Assembly: GCA_031277805.1 (NCBI GenBank)
Contig: JAITLR010000019.1
Location: forward strand, 1-64,000
Source of the DNA: Comamonas sp.
GTDB lineage: Bacteria; Pseudomonadota; Gammaproteobacteria; Burkholderiales; Burkholderiaceae_C
Direction of reading: 5' to 3'
DNA length: 64,000 bases
Positions 62,583 to 64,000 of this stretch are shown here, in pieces (position 1 is the stretch's first letter; every line of letters starts with the position of its first letter). The notes beneath the pieces are model-generated. The model had not been told where the DNA came from. It worked only from the letters and a program-made list of their open reading frames with translations, and did no database searches. Position numbers and translations under genes: made by a program.

Positions 62583-64000
62583 TTAAACCCCCATCAACTG
62601 CCAGCCATCGCCCATCCAGTTGAGTCTGTGTGTGAGCTGAATGGCTTGCAGCAATGCCTCATCGTGCGAGACCACAAGCAGCGGCCCCGGATACTGCACA
62701 AGCAAGGCCTGCAGTGCCTGCTGCGAAGGCAAGTCGAGATGGTTATCCGGCTCATCCAGCAGCAACAGAGGCAGGGCGTTTTGCGCATTCTCATCGGCAT
62801 AAAGCGCGACAGCCATGGCGGCTTTGAGACGCTCGCCGCCGCTGAGCAAGGCGCTGGGCTGGGTGATATGGCGGGCGTCCAGCCCCAGTTGTGCCAACCG
62901 CATGCGCTGCAGCGATTCGGGCGTGCGCGGGCTGGCGGCTTGCAGTTGCTCAAGCACGGATAGCCTGGCTTGCAACAGACTCTGATTCTGGTCCAGCAAG
63001 GCAAAGCGGCCCTGCATGCGGCGCTGGCCTGCCAACGGCTTAACTTGGCCGGCCAGCACCCGCAGCAGCGTGGATTTGCCGCAGCCATTGGGTCCGCAGA
63101 TGGCCACGCGCTGATCGGCGCGCAGCACAAGGTTCAGCGGCTGATGTGCTGCGGTGTATGGCAGTTGCACCTCGGATAGCTCGGCGACGATGCGATCGGT
63201 CTGCGTGCCCAGCCCCTCTGGCAGATGCCAGTGAATGCTGTCGGCCTGCCAGTCGACCTGGCGCTGCAGGGCCTGGGCAGCCTCGCGCACGCTGTCGTTG
63301 AGCGCTTCACGCGTGGCGGCATGCTGGGCGGCCAGTTTGCCGCCCGAGCCTTGGGCGCGTTCCTTGTTGGCATCCAGCAAGATCTTGGCCTGGTTGCCAC
63401 TTTTACCGATGCGGTCGCCGCGTGCCTGTCTGCGGTTCTGGCGCTCTTGCTGGTTGCGCAGGGCCTGCTCGGCACGGCTGCGCTCGAGCTTCAGGCGGGT
63501 CAGTTCGTCCTGCGCGTTCCGGCTTTGCTGGCGCTGGGCCTGTTCATAAAAAGCATAGCTGCCGCCGTAGACGGTGATTGCGCTGGTGCTCATTTCGGCA
63601 ATGGCTTGCATGGCGTTGAGCAAGACCTTGTCGTGACTGATGAGCAGCAGCCCGCCGCGCCACTGGGCAAGATCGCGGGCCAGGGCGGTGCGGCTGGTGG
63701 CGTCCAGGTGGTTGCTGGGCTCGTCCAGAATCAGAAAGTCCGCTGTTGACATGCGGGCACCCGCCAGTGCCACACGCATGGCCTGACCGCCGCTGAGCTG
63801 GCTGGCTGGGGTCTGCGGCGCCAGTTCCGGCAGGCCGATCTGGGCCAGCATGGCTTGAAACTGCTGGCGAATATCCCAGCGCTCGCCCAACTGTTCAAAG
63901 TCCTGCGCATCGCTGCTGCCTTGCTCTATGCGTATCAGCGCCTGCAGGGCAGTCTCCATGCCGGCCAGTGCAGCCACGCTGGCGTGGGGCGCAGCGGCCA
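62583..64000 (-). CDS. ABC-F family ATPase (N-terminal part cut by window edge)
   Basis: At least 472 residues, open to the window edge. First domain: LSGGQAMRVALAGARM signature, ILDEPSNHLD Walker B; second domain: Walker A GPNGCGKSTLL, signature LLSGGERLKAAMAV, and LLLDEPDNHLD. A coiled-coil linker rich in Arg/Gln/Glu joins them. The first Walker A lies outside the window. ABC-F proteins act on ribosomes, and some confer antibiotic resistance; this subgroup (Uup-like/YheS-like) is uncertain. No membrane segments. Confidence 0.93.
   Translation of the reverse strand, partial: AAAPHASVAALAGMETALQALIRIEQGSSDAQDFEQLGERWDIRQQFQAMLAQIGLPELAPQTPASQLSGGQAMRVALAGARMSTADFLILDEPSNHLDATSRTALARDLAQWRGGLLLISHDKVLLNAMQAIAEMSTSAITVYGGSYAFYEQAQRQQSRNAQDELTRLKLERSRAEQALRNQQERQNRRQARGDRIGKSGNQAKILLDANKERAQGSGGKLAAQHAATREALNDSVREAAQALQRQVDWQADSIHWHLPEGLGTQTDRIVAELSEVQLPYTAAHQPLNLVLRADQRVAICGPNGCGKSTLLRVLAGQVKPLAGQRRMQGRFALLDQNQSLLQARLSVLEQLQAASPRTPESLQRMRLAQLGLDARHITQPSALLSGGERLKAAMAVALYADENAQNALPLLLLDEPDNHLDLPSQQALQALLVQYPGPLLVVSHDEALLQAIQLTHRLNWMGDGWQLMGV

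Noticed and set aside
63540..63600. Repeat-like string (ATAGCTGCCGCCG) in the ABC-F gene
   Set aside because: Encodes the conserved YGGSYAFYEQ motif of ABC-F proteins, so it is ordinary coding sequence.

Overview
This 64 kb window is chromosomal DNA of a high-G+C betaproteobacterium, most likely Comamonas or a close relative in the Comamonadaceae. The grounds are the propionate locus organisation, an Omp32-like porin, the general gene content, and about eleven copies of a short dyad repeat of a kind I associate with this family. I see no rRNA, tRNA, CRISPR array, insertion sequence or prophage.

Layout. 1-6289: methylcitrate cycle (prpF partial, acnD, a short GntR protein, prpC on the minus strand) divergent from an ScfR-type regulator. 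6384-10206: two small unknown genes, an AhpD-like protein, a LysE exporter with its divergent LysR, and a DUF6882-like gene. 10207-12831: an AT-rich non-coding stretch, a porin, then 700 b without a gene. 12832-17857: chemoreceptor, katG, and a PAS-LuxR regulator divergent from scoAB (17932-19283). 19324-23144: LysR, serine hydrolase, HD-GYP protein. 23337-29100: LexA box plus the imuA-imuB-dnaE2 mutagenesis cassette. 29166-33147: AsmA-like protein, SUKH protein, pseudouridine synthase. 33197-38765: TetR-controlled MFS/HlyD/NodT tripartite exporter. 38821-45623: L7/L12-like membrane protein, DUF1963, glutamine amidotransferase, Kup, AhpD-like protein, AraC, a DJ-1/PfpI remnant and a secreted unknown. 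45641-49868: a second LexA box followed by a FAN1-type nuclease and a nuclease-helicase. 49989-53287: SUFU protein, TrmO, molbindin, GNAT, DUF1232. 53343-58428: crotonase and TetR divergent, a frameshifted acyl-CoA ligase, leuA. 58725-64000: AraC, Ntn amide hydrolase, lipoprotein, LysR, a small ORF and a partial ABC-F ATPase.

How the genes work together. Two separate operons carry near-consensus LexA boxes. imuA-imuB-dnaE2 is the known SOS mutasome. The second couples a FAN1-like VRR-NUC nuclease by an ATGA overlap to an XPD/FANCJ-like Fe-S helicase whose N-terminus carries a RecB/Cas4-like PD-(D/E)XK signature. Together they look like a damage-inducible interstrand-crosslink repair module, which I consider the most interesting system here. 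Acyl-CoA metabolism is the other theme: propionate oxidation, 3-oxoacid CoA transfer, and a crotonase/acyl-CoA ligase pair, each next to its own regulator and a visible dyad operator.

The repeats sit mostly between genes. Several lie between convergent genes, where they could act as bidirectional terminators. A few resemble the family while lying inside reading frames (LysR, serine hydrolase, dnaE2, 3' end of acnD). All domain calls were made by reading the translated sequence; no database search was run.
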